64,000 bases of DNA, from NCBI RefSeq assembly GCF_900188485.1, contig NZ_FZPH01000023.1, positions 1 to 64,000 of the forward strand, given 5' to 3'. The DNA comes from Asanoa hainanensis. Its GTDB lineage: Bacteria > Actinomycetota > Actinomycetes > Mycobacteriales > Micromonosporaceae. Each line of letters opens with the position of its first letter. Positions within the stretch are counted from its first letter, which is position 1. A program made the translations under genes and the position numbers. The notes beneath the pieces were generated by a model. The model was not told where the DNA came from and did no database searches. It saw only the letters and a list, made by a program, of their open reading frames with translations. Positions 22,759 to 30,980 of the stretch are shown here, one piece after another.

Positions 22759-23967
22759 TCAGGTGGTGCTCGGCTCGCGCAGGGCGGCGAGCCGTCCAGA
22801 GGCGGCGACCCGGGCGAACGCGTACGCGCTGGGCCTGGGTACGCGTGCGAAGTCGCGCGTCCGATCGACGGCGACCAGGCCGAACGTCGGTCGGTATCCC
22901 TCGCTCCACTCGAAGTTGTCGAACGCCGACCAGTGCAGGTAGCCGCGCACGTCCACGCCCTCGGCGCGGGCCGCGGCGACCGCGGCGAGGTGACCGTCGA
23001 GGTAGTCGACGCGTTCGCGGTCGTCGGTGGTGGCGATGCCGTTCTCGGTGACGTACAGCGGCAGCCCGGTCCGTTTGGCGGCGTGGTGCAGCACCTGCCG
23101 CAGCCCATCGGGATGGACCGCCCACCCCATTTGCGTGAGCGGGAAGTCCGGCGGCGGCGCGGCGAAGAACGTCGGGGAGGCCGGGTCGACCCATTGCTTG
23201 CGGTAGTACTGCACGCCCAGCCAGTCGCCGGTGATCCCGTCGAGGTAGCGGTCGACGATCTCGTGTTGCATCAGCGCGAGCAGGGCTTGGCAGGCGGGAT
23301 CGTCGCGGATCGGTGCCAGCAAGGGCAATTGGACGCACAGCCCGGTGCTGGACGCGGGCGAGGTGTCGCGGATCGCACGGACCGCTTCGTGATGTGCGTC
23401 GAGCAGGACGCCGCCGACCCGCTTCCACAGCACGGGGTTGGTGAGCCCCGGCGGGTGGTAGCCCTCGAGATAGCCGTGCAGGGCGACCATCTGCGGCTCG
23501 TTGATCGTGCACACGAACGGCATCAGGTCGCCCAGCGCCGCACCGACCTGACGGCAGTAGGTGCCGAACAGGTCGACGGCGTCCGGGGCCAGCCACCCGC
23601 CACGTGCGGCGAACCAGCGCGGCAGGGTGAAGTGGTGAAGCGTGACGAAGGGTGTCAGGCCCGCATCCACGAGTGCGGTGAGCACCCGGCGGTAGTGGGC
23701 GAGAGCGGCGACGCTGAACTCCCCCGCCGCCGGCTCGATCCGCGACCACTCCACCGACAACCGGTGGGTGTTGTGGCCGAGCGAGCGCAGCAGGGCGAAG
23801 TCCTGCGCGTACCGGTGGTAGTGGTCGATCGCGTCCCCGGACGATTCGATGGCCGCCGACCCGGGGTCGTGCTCGAAGTCCCACCAGTCGCTGTTGACGT
23901 TGCCGCCCTCCACCTGGTGCGCCGCGGTCGCGGCGCCCCAGATGAAGTCGGGTGGAAAGTCGGTCAC
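22759..23967 (-). CDS. GH1 family beta-glucosidase
   Basis: 402 residues. FPPDFIWGAATAAHQVEGG and SVEWSRIEP open the GH1 barrel. The acid/base is Glu157 in CTINEPQ and the nucleophile Glu308 in YVTENGIATTDD, with GYLHWSAFDNFEWSEGY near the end. There is no signal peptide. GTG 23967 overlaps the binding-protein stop (GTGA). Placed between a sugar importer and rhamnosidases, it may cleave the beta-linked sugar left after rhamnose is removed, as in rutinose- or neohesperidose-like disaccharides; this is inference. It is somewhat shorter than typical GH1 enzymes (about 450), with no catalytic motif lost. Confidence 0.92.
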   Translation of the reverse strand: MTDFPPDFIWGAATAAHQVEGGNVNSDWWDFEHDPGSAAIESSGDAIDHYHRYAQDFALLRSLGHNTHRLSVEWSRIEPAAGEFSVAALAHYRRVLTALVDAGLTPFVTLHHFTLPRWFAARGGWLAPDAVDLFGTYCRQVGAALGDLMPFVCTINEPQMVALHGYLEGYHPPGLTNPVLWKRVGGVLLDAHHEAVRAIRDTSPASSTGLCVQLPLLAPIRDDPACQALLALMQHEIVDRYLDGITGDWLGVQYYRKQWVDPASPTFFAAPPPDFPLTQMGWAVHPDGLRQVLHHAAKRTGLPLYVTENGIATTDDRERVDYLDGHLAAVAAARAEGVDVRGYLHWSAFDNFEWSEGYRPTFGLVAVDRTRDFARVPRPSAYAFARVAASGRLAALREPSTT

Positions 23968-25232
23968 CCGCCGGCCTTGTAGTCGGTGTCCATCGCGGCC
24001 AGCACCTTGTCCGGTGTGGACTGCTTGCTGAAGATCTCCTGCAGGCCGCTGAGCATCGTCTGCTGGACCTTGGCGTTGGGCCAGAGCTGGTCCATGAACG
24101 GCACCGTGCGGTTCTGGTTGATGTAGTCGGCGAGCTCGGTCAGCGACGGGTCCAGGTCGAAGCCGGTGTCGGCCAGGGCCGGCACGCCGCCCTGCTGCTT
24201 GACGTAGAGGTTCATGCCGTCCGGCGACATGACGAAGTTGACGAACTTGAGCGCCAGCTCCTTGTTCTTGGCCTTGGCGTTGACGCCGTATCCGGCGCCG
24301 GCGGCGGCCGGCATCACGAAGCTGGCCGGGTTGTCGGTGGCGGGCAACGGCTTGATGGTGAACTTGCCGGTCGGGTTCTGCTTCTTGAGCAGCGCGATCA
24401 CCCAGTTGCCCTGCACCAGGCCCAGCGTCTTGCCGGTGGCGGCGAGCTGCTGGCTGGCCTCGTAGCTGGTGCCGAGCGGGTTCTTCTGGAAGCAGCCGGC
24501 CTTGTCCATGTCCTGGTACTTGGCCATCGCGGTGGTCCACGGCGAGTTGGCGAAGGTCGCCCGGCCGGCCTGCATCTTGGTGTCGAACCCACGGTCGTCC
24601 GCGTACACCGTGGTGGCGACGAGGGCGTACAGGACCAGCTGGGTGACCCAGTTGTCCTGGATGCCGAGCGCGAACGCCGGCGTCCCCTTGCCCGCGGCGG
24701 CCTTGCAGAAGTCGATCATCTGCGTCCAGGTCTCGGGCGCGGTGAGCCCGGCCTTGGCCAACGCGTCCTCGTTGTAGACCGCGCCGATGCCGTTGAGGCC
24801 GAAGATCGCGTTGTAGGTCTTGCCGTCGTACTGCGCGACGCTCTTGACGGCCTCGGGGTATTTCGCCGCCCAGGCCTGGTCGGACAGGTCGAGCAGGTAG
24901 CCGGGCTTGGCCAGCACGTAGGTGGCGCCGGGGTTGCCGTTGCCCGGCCACACCGACATGACGTCCGGCGCGGTGCCGGAGGCGAGCTGGGTGCGGATCT
25001 GCTGCTGGTACTGGTCGGCACCGCTGGTCGTGAAGTTGACCTTCACGCCGGGGTTCTTGGCCTCGAAGGCCTTGACGACCTCTTCGACGGAGCCCTGGTC
25101 GACCGATGCGAGGGTCAGGGTGTTGTCCTGGGCCTTGTCGCCTGAGGCCGCGTTGGTGCCACCGCTACAAGCGGCCGCCAGCGTGACGGAGACCGTCGCC
25201 GCGATCAGAGCCGCCAATTTCGCTTTCTTCAT
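23964..25232 (-). CDS. Sugar ABC transporter, substrate-binding lipoprotein
   Basis: 422 residues of the CUT1 (MalE/UgpB-like) receptor class. Lipobox LAAACSGG gives Cys22. FEAKNPGVKVNFTTSGAD and LASGTAPDVMSVWPGNG are the usual family segments. ATG 25232 has GGGAGA just upstream. With the two permeases at 27928-29633 it forms an oligosaccharide importer whose own ATPase is absent here; actinomycetes commonly use a shared MsiK ATPase for CUT1 systems. The ligand is probably a rhamnose-containing oligosaccharide, inferred from the flanking GH78 genes. Confidence 0.92.
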   Translation of the reverse strand: MKKAKLAALIAATVSVTLAAACSGGTNAASGDKAQDNTLTLASVDQGSVEEVVKAFEAKNPGVKVNFTTSGADQYQQQIRTQLASGTAPDVMSVWPGNGNPGATYVLAKPGYLLDLSDQAWAAKYPEAVKSVAQYDGKTYNAIFGLNGIGAVYNEDALAKAGLTAPETWTQMIDFCKAAAGKGTPAFALGIQDNWVTQLVLYALVATTVYADDRGFDTKMQAGRATFANSPWTTAMAKYQDMDKAGCFQKNPLGTSYEASQQLAATGKTLGLVQGNWVIALLKKQNPTGKFTIKPLPATDNPASFVMPAAAGAGYGVNAKAKNKELALKFVNFVMSPDGMNLYVKQQGGVPALADTGFDLDPSLTELADYINQNRTVPFMDQLWPNAKVQQTMLSGLQEIFSKQSTPDKVLAAMDTDYKAGG

Positions 25233-25258
25233 CTGCTCTCCCACGAAGTTTTGAGGGA

Positions 25259-27931
25259 CTACGCGCCCTGATACGCGGCGCTGAAGGTGTAGCGCCCCGA
25301 CGACAGCGCGACGGTTGCTCCCGCGGCTGACGGCTGGACTGTGCGCACGCCCGGCTGGTCGGCGGCCGGCTGGCCGCCTTCGGTGATGCTGGCCGGGTGA
25401 GAGGTGGGAATTTCGAGAGTTGCGGTACTGCCGGGCGGGACCGTGGCAGTCACGGTGATCCGCCCGTTCTTGATCGACCAACCGCACGCGACGGTGCCGC
25501 GCACGGTCTCCTGCTGGGCACGGGCCCAGCTGAGCCGGCCGCCGGGAACGGGCCGCAGCAGCAGCTCGCGGTAGCCGACGGACGTGGTGGTCTGGTCGAT
25601 CCCGGCGACGCGGCCGTAGAGCCAGTCGCCGACGCTGCCGAGGCTGTAGTGGTTGAAGGAGTTCATCGCCGGCGACTGGAACCCGCCGTGCTCGGTCCAG
25701 CCGTCCCAGCGCTCCCAGATCGTCGTGGCGCCGTGCCGGATGGAGTAGCCCCAGCTCGGGAACTCCTCCTGGTGCAGCAGCGCGTAGGCCAGGTCCGCGC
25801 GGCCGTGCTCGGTCAGCACCGGACACAGCAGGGCGACGCCCAGAAATCCGGTGGTCAGCCGGATGTCGCGTTTCTCGATGTCGGCCGCCAGGTGGTCCAC
25901 CGCGGCGCGCACCAGGCTGGGCGGCAGCAGCCCGAAGGCGAGAGCGAGCAGGTACCCCGTCTGGGTGCCGCCCTCGACCGTCCCGTTGTCGCCGACGTAC
26001 GAGTCGATGAACGCGGCCCGGATCGCGCCGTGCAGTCCCCGGTACTCGATCGCGACATCGTGGTGCCCGAGCACCTCGGCCGCGTCCGCGACGATCTCGG
26101 CGCTGCGGGCGAAGTAGGCCGTCGACAGCACGTCGCGCGGCGTGACGGCGTCGACCTGCAACCAGTCGCCGTAGGAGTTCCCGGTGCGGTGGCGCCAGCG
26201 CAGATCCGGGTTGTGCCGGCGGATGCGGTCGACCCAGGCCACCATCGATGGGAAGGAGCGTTCCAGCGCCACGCGGTCGCCGTACGTCCGCCACAGGTGC
26301 CACGGGATGATCACTCCGGCGTCGCCCCACGCGGGTGCGGCCTCTCGGTCGATCCAGACTGCCGGTGCGACATCGCGGAAGGCGCCGTCCGCGTCCTGCC
26401 CGTCGATCACATCGCGCAGCCACCGGGCCAGGAACGCCGACACGTCGGCGTTGCGGCTGGCGGTGGGTGTGAAGATCTGCGCGTCGGCGAGCCAGCCGAG
26501 CCGTTCGTCGCGTTGCGGGCAGTCGGTCGGGACGGCGACGAAGTTGCCTCGCTGACCCCAGGCGATGTTGGACTGGAGCTGGTTGACCATCGGGTCGGAG
26601 CACTCGAACGTCCCGTCGAACGGGGTGTCGTTGTGCAGCACCCGGGCGACGATCTCCAGCTCGCCGACGTGGTTGTCGACCTCGGCGTAGCGGAAACCGT
26701 GAATCGTGAACCGGGGTTCGAAGACCTCGGTTCCTGTGCCCGCCGCTACGTACGTGTCGGTCGCGTCGGCCCGGCGCAGGTTGTCCAGGTACAGCTCGCC
26801 GTTGTCGAGCACCTCGGCGTGCCGGACGGTGATCCGCTGGCCCGCTGCCGCCCCGCGCAGGGTGAGGCGTACCCGGCCGACCAGGTTCTGCCCGAAGTCG
26901 ACGATGGTGCGCCCTGCCGCCCGGGGATAAAGGGCGACCGGCGCGATGTCGCGGACGACACGGATCGGCTGGTCGGGTTCGGCGACCAGTGGGCCGGGGC
27001 TCGGGTCGTCGACGGCCACCGGGGTGAAGCCGGCGTCCGAACCGTGCGGCGCGTCCCAGTCCGGTACCGCGAGGCGGGCGTCGACGTACTCGCCCATCAG
27101 CAGGTCCGCGGAGCGGACGGCGCCGGGTCGCTCGGTCCAGTCGGCGTCCGTGGCGACCACCTGACGGGAACCGTCCGAGAAGTCGACGACGAGCTGCGCC
27201 AGGAAGCTCGGGTGGTCACCGTAGTGCTGGGCGGGGCGGCGCGGGTCGAACCCCAGGTACCCGGACCACCAGCCGTCAGCCACGACCGCACCGAGCACGT
27301 TCCGGCCGTCGCGCAACAGGTCGGTGACGTCGTAGGTCTGGTACTGGATCCGGTGGCGGTACTCGGTCCAACCGGGCGAGAGCTCGAGGTCTCCGACACG
27401 CTGCCCGTTGAGCCGGGGCTCGTAGACGCCGCGGGCGGTGGCGTACAGCCGGCCGCGGACGGGAACGCGGTCCAGGTCGAACGCGCGGCGCAGCTGCAGC
27501 GCCGGTCGGCTGGGCTCGTCGTCATCGGTCGGGGGGTCGACCAGTGGCAGACCGGCGGGATCGCGGGTGATCCACACCGCCGACCAGTCGCTGCGGTGCA
27601 GCAGGCCTGTCTCGAACCAGCTCTGTCCCGCCGACGGGCCGTCACCGCGCTCGTCCCAGACCTCGACCCGCCAGTGGTAGCGGGTCGCCGACTGGAGCGC
27701 TGGACCGTCCCAGGTGGCCTCGAGGTCGCCTGCGGTGCGGCGTCCGGTGTCCCAGAGCAGGCGGCGTGGGTCGTCGAGGTCCGCCGGGTTGGCGGCGACG
27801 GTGAGCCGGTAGGCGCCCTGGGCGGCGCCGCGCCGGTCGGCGCGCAGGCGCCAGGACAGGCGCGGCCAGGTGGCGTCCAGTCCGAGCGGTTCGACTCGCT
27901 GCTCGGTCCGCAGACCGTACGGATGCGTCAT
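25259..27931 (-). CDS. Cytoplasmic GH78 alpha-L-rhamnosidase
   Basis: 890 residues without a signal peptide, so it acts inside the cell. The classical GH78 layout is complete: N-terminal fibronectin-like domain (LRTEQRVEPLGLDATWPRLSW), rhamnosidase N domain (GVYEPRLNGQRVGDLELSPGW), concanavalin-like domain (TIVDFGQNLVGRVRL) and six-hairpin barrel with TDCPQRDERLGWLADAQ (acid region) and GATTIWERWDGW (base Glu). A C-terminal beta-sandwich follows. ATG 27931 overlaps the permease stop (ATGA). It should remove rhamnose from oligosaccharides brought in by the neighbouring importer, linking it to the RhaI/RhaB pathway. Confidence 0.94.
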   Translation of the reverse strand: MTHPYGLRTEQRVEPLGLDATWPRLSWRLRADRRGAAQGAYRLTVAANPADLDDPRRLLWDTGRRTAGDLEATWDGPALQSATRYHWRVEVWDERGDGPSAGQSWFETGLLHRSDWSAVWITRDPAGLPLVDPPTDDDEPSRPALQLRRAFDLDRVPVRGRLYATARGVYEPRLNGQRVGDLELSPGWTEYRHRIQYQTYDVTDLLRDGRNVLGAVVADGWWSGYLGFDPRRPAQHYGDHPSFLAQLVVDFSDGSRQVVATDADWTERPGAVRSADLLMGEYVDARLAVPDWDAPHGSDAGFTPVAVDDPSPGPLVAEPDQPIRVVRDIAPVALYPRAAGRTIVDFGQNLVGRVRLTLRGAAAGQRITVRHAEVLDNGELYLDNLRRADATDTYVAAGTGTEVFEPRFTIHGFRYAEVDNHVGELEIVARVLHNDTPFDGTFECSDPMVNQLQSNIAWGQRGNFVAVPTDCPQRDERLGWLADAQIFTPTASRNADVSAFLARWLRDVIDGQDADGAFRDVAPAVWIDREAAPAWGDAGVIIPWHLWRTYGDRVALERSFPSMVAWVDRIRRHNPDLRWRHRTGNSYGDWLQVDAVTPRDVLSTAYFARSAEIVADAAEVLGHHDVAIEYRGLHGAIRAAFIDSYVGDNGTVEGGTQTGYLLALAFGLLPPSLVRAAVDHLAADIEKRDIRLTTGFLGVALLCPVLTEHGRADLAYALLHQEEFPSWGYSIRHGATTIWERWDGWTEHGGFQSPAMNSFNHYSLGSVGDWLYGRVAGIDQTTTSVGYRELLLRPVPGGRLSWARAQQETVRGTVACGWSIKNGRITVTATVPPGSTATLEIPTSHPASITEGGQPAADQPGVRTVQPSAAGATVALSSGRYTFSAAYQGA

Positions 27932-28749
27932 CCCTTGAGCCCTCCGGCGAAGCCGTTGATGATGCTGCGCTGCAGCGCGAAATAGACGACCAGGATCGGG
28001 ATCATGCTGATCAACAGCGCGGCGAAGATCAGGTTCCAGTCGGAGACGTACTGGCCGACGAAACCGGAGATGGCCACCGGCACGGTCTGCTGGGTGCTGC
28101 CGGACAGGTACAGCAGCGGGGTGAAGAAGTCGTTCCAGATGCTCACCGCGTTGAGCACGATCGCCGTGACGGTGATGGGTTTGAGCATCGGGAACACGAC
28201 GTGCCGGAAGGCCTCCCACGAGGTGCAACCGTCGATGAACGCCGCGTCCTCGAAGTCGCGGGGTAGCGCGCGCAGGAACCCGATGTAGAGGAACGTCGTG
28301 AACGGCACCTGCAGGCCGGAGTAGAACAGGATCAGCGCCCACGCGCTGCCGAGCAGGTGCAGGTCGCGCATCGTCTGGTAGAGGGGCAACGCGGCGAGCT
28401 GGAACGGCAGCATCAGCCCAAGCATGATCAGCAGGAAGATGCCGCGGGACCACCGGGCGGTGACACGCGCCAGCGGGTACGCGGCCAGCGCCGAGATCGC
28501 GATGACGATGAGCACGCTGACGACGGTGACCAGGGCGCTGTTGGCGAGGGCGCCCCCGAGCGCGCCCTGTTGCCAGGCCTGGGTGAAGTTGTCCAACGTC
28601 GGCGCCAGGGTCGGCCGCAGCGGGGACGAGGTGTCCGACGGCGGCCGCACAGCGAGGTTGACCAGGACGTACAGCGGGAAGGCGACGACCAGCGCGATGG
28701 CGACCATCAGCAGTTCGAGGCTGAACGTACGGCGCGTGTAGCGGTTCAT
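27928..28749 (-). CDS. Sugar ABC transporter permease (MalG type)
   Basis: 273 residues and six hydrophobic segments. The ATPase-contact loop reads RDFEDAAFIDGCTSWEAFRHVVFP, the EAA motif of CUT1 permeases. It is translationally coupled on both sides: ATGA with the upstream permease (28746-28749) and ATGA with the downstream GH78 gene. Confidence 0.93.
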   Translation of the reverse strand: MNRYTRRTFSLELLMVAIALVVAFPLYVLVNLAVRPPSDTSSPLRPTLAPTLDNFTQAWQQGALGGALANSALVTVVSVLIVIAISALAAYPLARVTARWSRGIFLLIMLGLMLPFQLAALPLYQTMRDLHLLGSAWALILFYSGLQVPFTTFLYIGFLRALPRDFEDAAFIDGCTSWEAFRHVVFPMLKPITVTAIVLNAVSIWNDFFTPLLYLSGSTQQTVPVAISGFVGQYVSDWNLIFAALLISMIPILVVYFALQRSIINGFAGGLKG

Positions 28750-29633
28750 GACGCCGCCCTTTCGTTGCGCGCCAGCACCAGGTACTGGCCGGTGGAGGCG
28801 ACCGCGACGATGACGGTGAGGATGACGGCCAGGGCGATGCTGTAGCCGAACTCGCCGAGCGTGAACGCGTCCTTGTAGATCAGGGTGGACAGGGTGTCGG
28901 TGGCGTGTCCGGGTCCACCGCCGGTGAGGGCGTACACCTGGTCGAACAGCTTGATGCCGCCGATGATCGAGAGCATCAGGTTGATCGTGAACGCCGGCGC
29001 CAGCAGCGGCCGGGTGACCGACCAGAAGCGGCGCACCGGCCCGGTGCCGTCGATCGCCGCGGCGTCGTAGATCTCCTTCGGGATCGACTGCATGCCGGCC
29101 AGGAAGATGACCATGGAGTAGCCGCCGAACTGCCAGACGATCACGCCGACGATCGACCAGAGGGCCAGGTCAGGATCTCCGAGCCAGTTCTGCTGCCAGG
29201 AGTCCAGCCCGACGGCCCCCAACAAGCTGTTGACCGCGCCGTCCGTGGAGAGCAGGTTGCGCCACAGGTAGGCGGTGACGATCGGCGTGATCACCGCGGG
29301 CGCGAACAGGAACACCCGCAGCACGTTCCGCGACTTGATCATGGTGTTGACGCCGAGGGCGAGCGCGAGCCCGAACCCGTTCTGGATGACCGTGATCGAG
29401 ACCGCGATCAGCAGCGTGTGCCAGATCGCCTGCTTCGCGTCCGGGTCCCGGAACATCTCGACGAAGTTGTCCAGGCCGACGAACGAGAAGCTCGGGTCGA
29501 GGCCGTCCCAGTCGGTGAACGCGTAGTAGACCCCGCGGACGCTGGGGACCAGCACGACGAAGGCGAAGAGCGCCATCGCCGGTACGACGAACCACCACGG
29601 CGGGCCGGTACGACCCAGATTGAAACGTTTCAT
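28746..29633 (-). CDS. Sugar ABC transporter permease (MalF type)
   Basis: 295 residues and about six hydrophobic segments, with the EAA loop IPKEIYDAAAIDGTGPVRRFWSVTRP. It is the first gene of the operon permease-permease-GH78-binding protein-GH1-GH78. The start ATGAAACGTTTCAA codes for MKRF and contains a perfect LacI-type palindrome. No strong ribosome-binding site sits at the usual distance: GAGGGATGG is about 13 bases away. Confidence 0.9.
   Translation of the reverse strand: MKRFNLGRTGPPWWFVVPAMALFAFVVLVPSVRGVYYAFTDWDGLDPSFSFVGLDNFVEMFRDPDAKQAIWHTLLIAVSITVIQNGFGLALALGVNTMIKSRNVLRVFLFAPAVITPIVTAYLWRNLLSTDGAVNSLLGAVGLDSWQQNWLGDPDLALWSIVGVIVWQFGGYSMVIFLAGMQSIPKEIYDAAAIDGTGPVRRFWSVTRPLLAPAFTINLMLSIIGGIKLFDQVYALTGGGPGHATDTLSTLIYKDAFTLGEFGYSIALAVILTVIVAVASTGQYLVLARNERAAS
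29621..29632. promoter_or_regulatory. LacI-family operator inside the first codons of the importer gene
   Basis: The perfect palindrome TGAAACGTTTCA covers codons 1-4 of the MalF-type permease. It is about 130 bases downstream of the predicted -10, so a bound repressor would act as a roadblock or would pair with the upstream site at 29735. Confidence 0.75.
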
Positions 29634-29734
29634 ACGACGTGCCAGCCATCCCTCGGTTCACAACCTGGAGACCCCCCGCTGTCGCTGCCTGTCGGCGGCT
29701 CCGGCCTGGGGCGTAAGGATCAACCACTGTCGTG

Positions 29735-29790
29735 GGTAACGTTGCCCAAATGTTTCGCCCGACCCTAGAAGTTCACCGGAACGACGTCAA
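29735..29790 (-). promoter_or_regulatory. Promoter and second operator of the sugar-import operon
   Basis: On the minus strand TTGACG (29785-29790) and TAGGGT (29762-29767) are 17 bases apart. GGTAACGTTGCC (29735-29746), a palindrome sharing the AACGTT core, begins 15 bases after the -10. The position matches the operators of the rhamnose operon and the cutinase gene. The untranslated leader is about 120 bases. Confidence 0.65.
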
Positions 29791-29857
29791 GGGTCTTGTC
29801 GAGCAAGGTCTTGGTACGTAGCCTCACGCGGATAGCCGGCGACCCGTCTCGCCCTCG

Positions 29858-29869
29858 GCAAACGTTTTC
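29858..29869. promoter_or_regulatory. Degenerate LacI-type site before the intact LacI gene
   Basis: GCAAACGTTTTC shares the AAACGTTT centre of the regulon palindrome and lies 24 bases before the LacI start codon, suggesting autoregulation. Confidence 0.5.
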
Positions 29870-29892
29870 CACAAGGGTGCGGAGGTGGGGTC

Positions 29893-30933
29893 ATGGCACG
29901 CCCGGTGCAACAGCGACGGGTCACGATCGTCGACGTCGCGCGGCACGCCCAGGTCTCGACCACCGCCGTCTCCAAGGTGCTGCGCAACGCCTACGGCACC
30001 AGCCCGGCGATGCAGCAGAAGGTCCACCAGGCGATCGCCGACCTCGGCTACCGGCCGTCGGCCGCCGCGCGGGGGTTACGCGGGCAGACGTACACGCTGG
30101 GCGTGATGGTCCCGGACATCGCCAACCCGTTCTTTCCCGAGATTCTCAACGGAGTGACCGCGTCGCTGCGCGACAGCTCCTACCAGGTGCTGCTGGCGCC
30201 TGGGTGCGCCGGCGAGCAGGCCGAGGCCAGGACGATCGAGTCGATGATCGACCGCAGCATGGACGGGATCATCCTCATCGCGCCGATCTCGCCGCGGGCC
30301 CACTTAGAGCACGTCGCCGGCATCATTCCCACGGTCATCGTCGGCCGGCACGCCCGCAGTGCCATCTACGACACCGTCGCCGACGACGACATCGCCGGCG
30401 CCGCTCTGGTCGTCGACCATCTGGTCGAGCTCGGCCACCGCCGGATCGCGCACGTCGAACACCTCGAGACCGAGCCGTCGTGCATCGAGGAGATGCCGAA
30501 CATGATCCGCGCGGAGGGCTACCGGCGCGCGATGCGTCGGCACGGCCTCGACGCCGAGATCGACGTCGTGTCGCGGACCTACACCCGCGAGGGCGGCTAC
30601 ACGGGCGCGCGCGAGCTGCTCGAGCGGCCGAACCGGCCGACGGCCATCTTCGCCGGAGCGGACATCGCCGCGATGGGTGTGCTCGACGCGGTCGCTGAGG
30701 CCGGGCTGTCCGTGCCGGGCGACATCTCCGTCGCGGGCTACGACAACACCACGTTCGCCTCGTTCAGCCAGGTCTCGCTGACCAGCGTCGACCAGGCGGG
30801 CTGGCAGATCGGCGCCGACGCCGCCCGGCTGCTGCTGGAACGCATCGCCGACCGCTCGCGCCGCTCGGCCCAGGTCAAGCTCTCCCCCACCTTGGTGGTC
30901 CGCACCACGACGGCGCCACCGCCGACACCGTAG
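29893..30933 (+). CDS. LacI-family transcriptional regulator (intact)
   Basis: 346 residues. The HTH VTIVDVARHAQVSTTAVSKVLRNAYG and hinge YRPSAAARGLRGQ are followed by a complete sensor domain (TLGVMVPDIANPFFPEIL, IFAGADIAAMGVLDAV, ISVAGYDNTTFASFSQVSLTS). Its C-terminal segment is the part displaced by frameshift in the 18469 paralogue. ATG 29893 follows GGAGG by 7 bases. It is divergent from the importer operon and is the best candidate for the repressor that reads TGAAACGTTTCA across this region. The inducer is presumably rhamnose or a rhamnosyl disaccharide; that is inference. Confidence 0.92.
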   Translation: MARPVQQRRVTIVDVARHAQVSTTAVSKVLRNAYGTSPAMQQKVHQAIADLGYRPSAAARGLRGQTYTLGVMVPDIANPFFPEILNGVTASLRDSSYQVLLAPGCAGEQAEARTIESMIDRSMDGIILIAPISPRAHLEHVAGIIPTVIVGRHARSAIYDTVADDDIAGAALVVDHLVELGHRRIAHVEHLETEPSCIEEMPNMIRAEGYRRAMRRHGLDAEIDVVSRTYTREGGYTGARELLERPNRPTAIFAGADIAAMGVLDAVAEAGLSVPGDISVAGYDNTTFASFSQVSLTSVDQAGWQIGADAARLLLERIADRSRRSAQVKLSPTLVVRTTTAPPPTP

Positions 30934-30965
30934 CCGGCCCCGGGCGTCGAGCACCCGGGGCCGGC
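30933..30965. terminator. Bidirectional terminator hairpin
   Basis: GCCGGCCCCGGG (30933-30944) pairs perfectly with CCCGGGGCCGGC (30954-30965) across a 9-base loop, starting at the last base of the LacI stop codon. It separates convergent LacI and GH78 genes. Confidence 0.82.
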
Positions 30966-30980
30966 GTTCACCTCCCGCTG

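Noticed and set aside
19898-22942. A 1014-codon open plus-strand frame opposite the GH78/GH1 genes
   Set aside because: It is rich in Val/Gly/Arg/Asp with no recognisable domain and mirrors the minus-strand GH78 gene; such long antisense frames are normal in GC-rich DNA.
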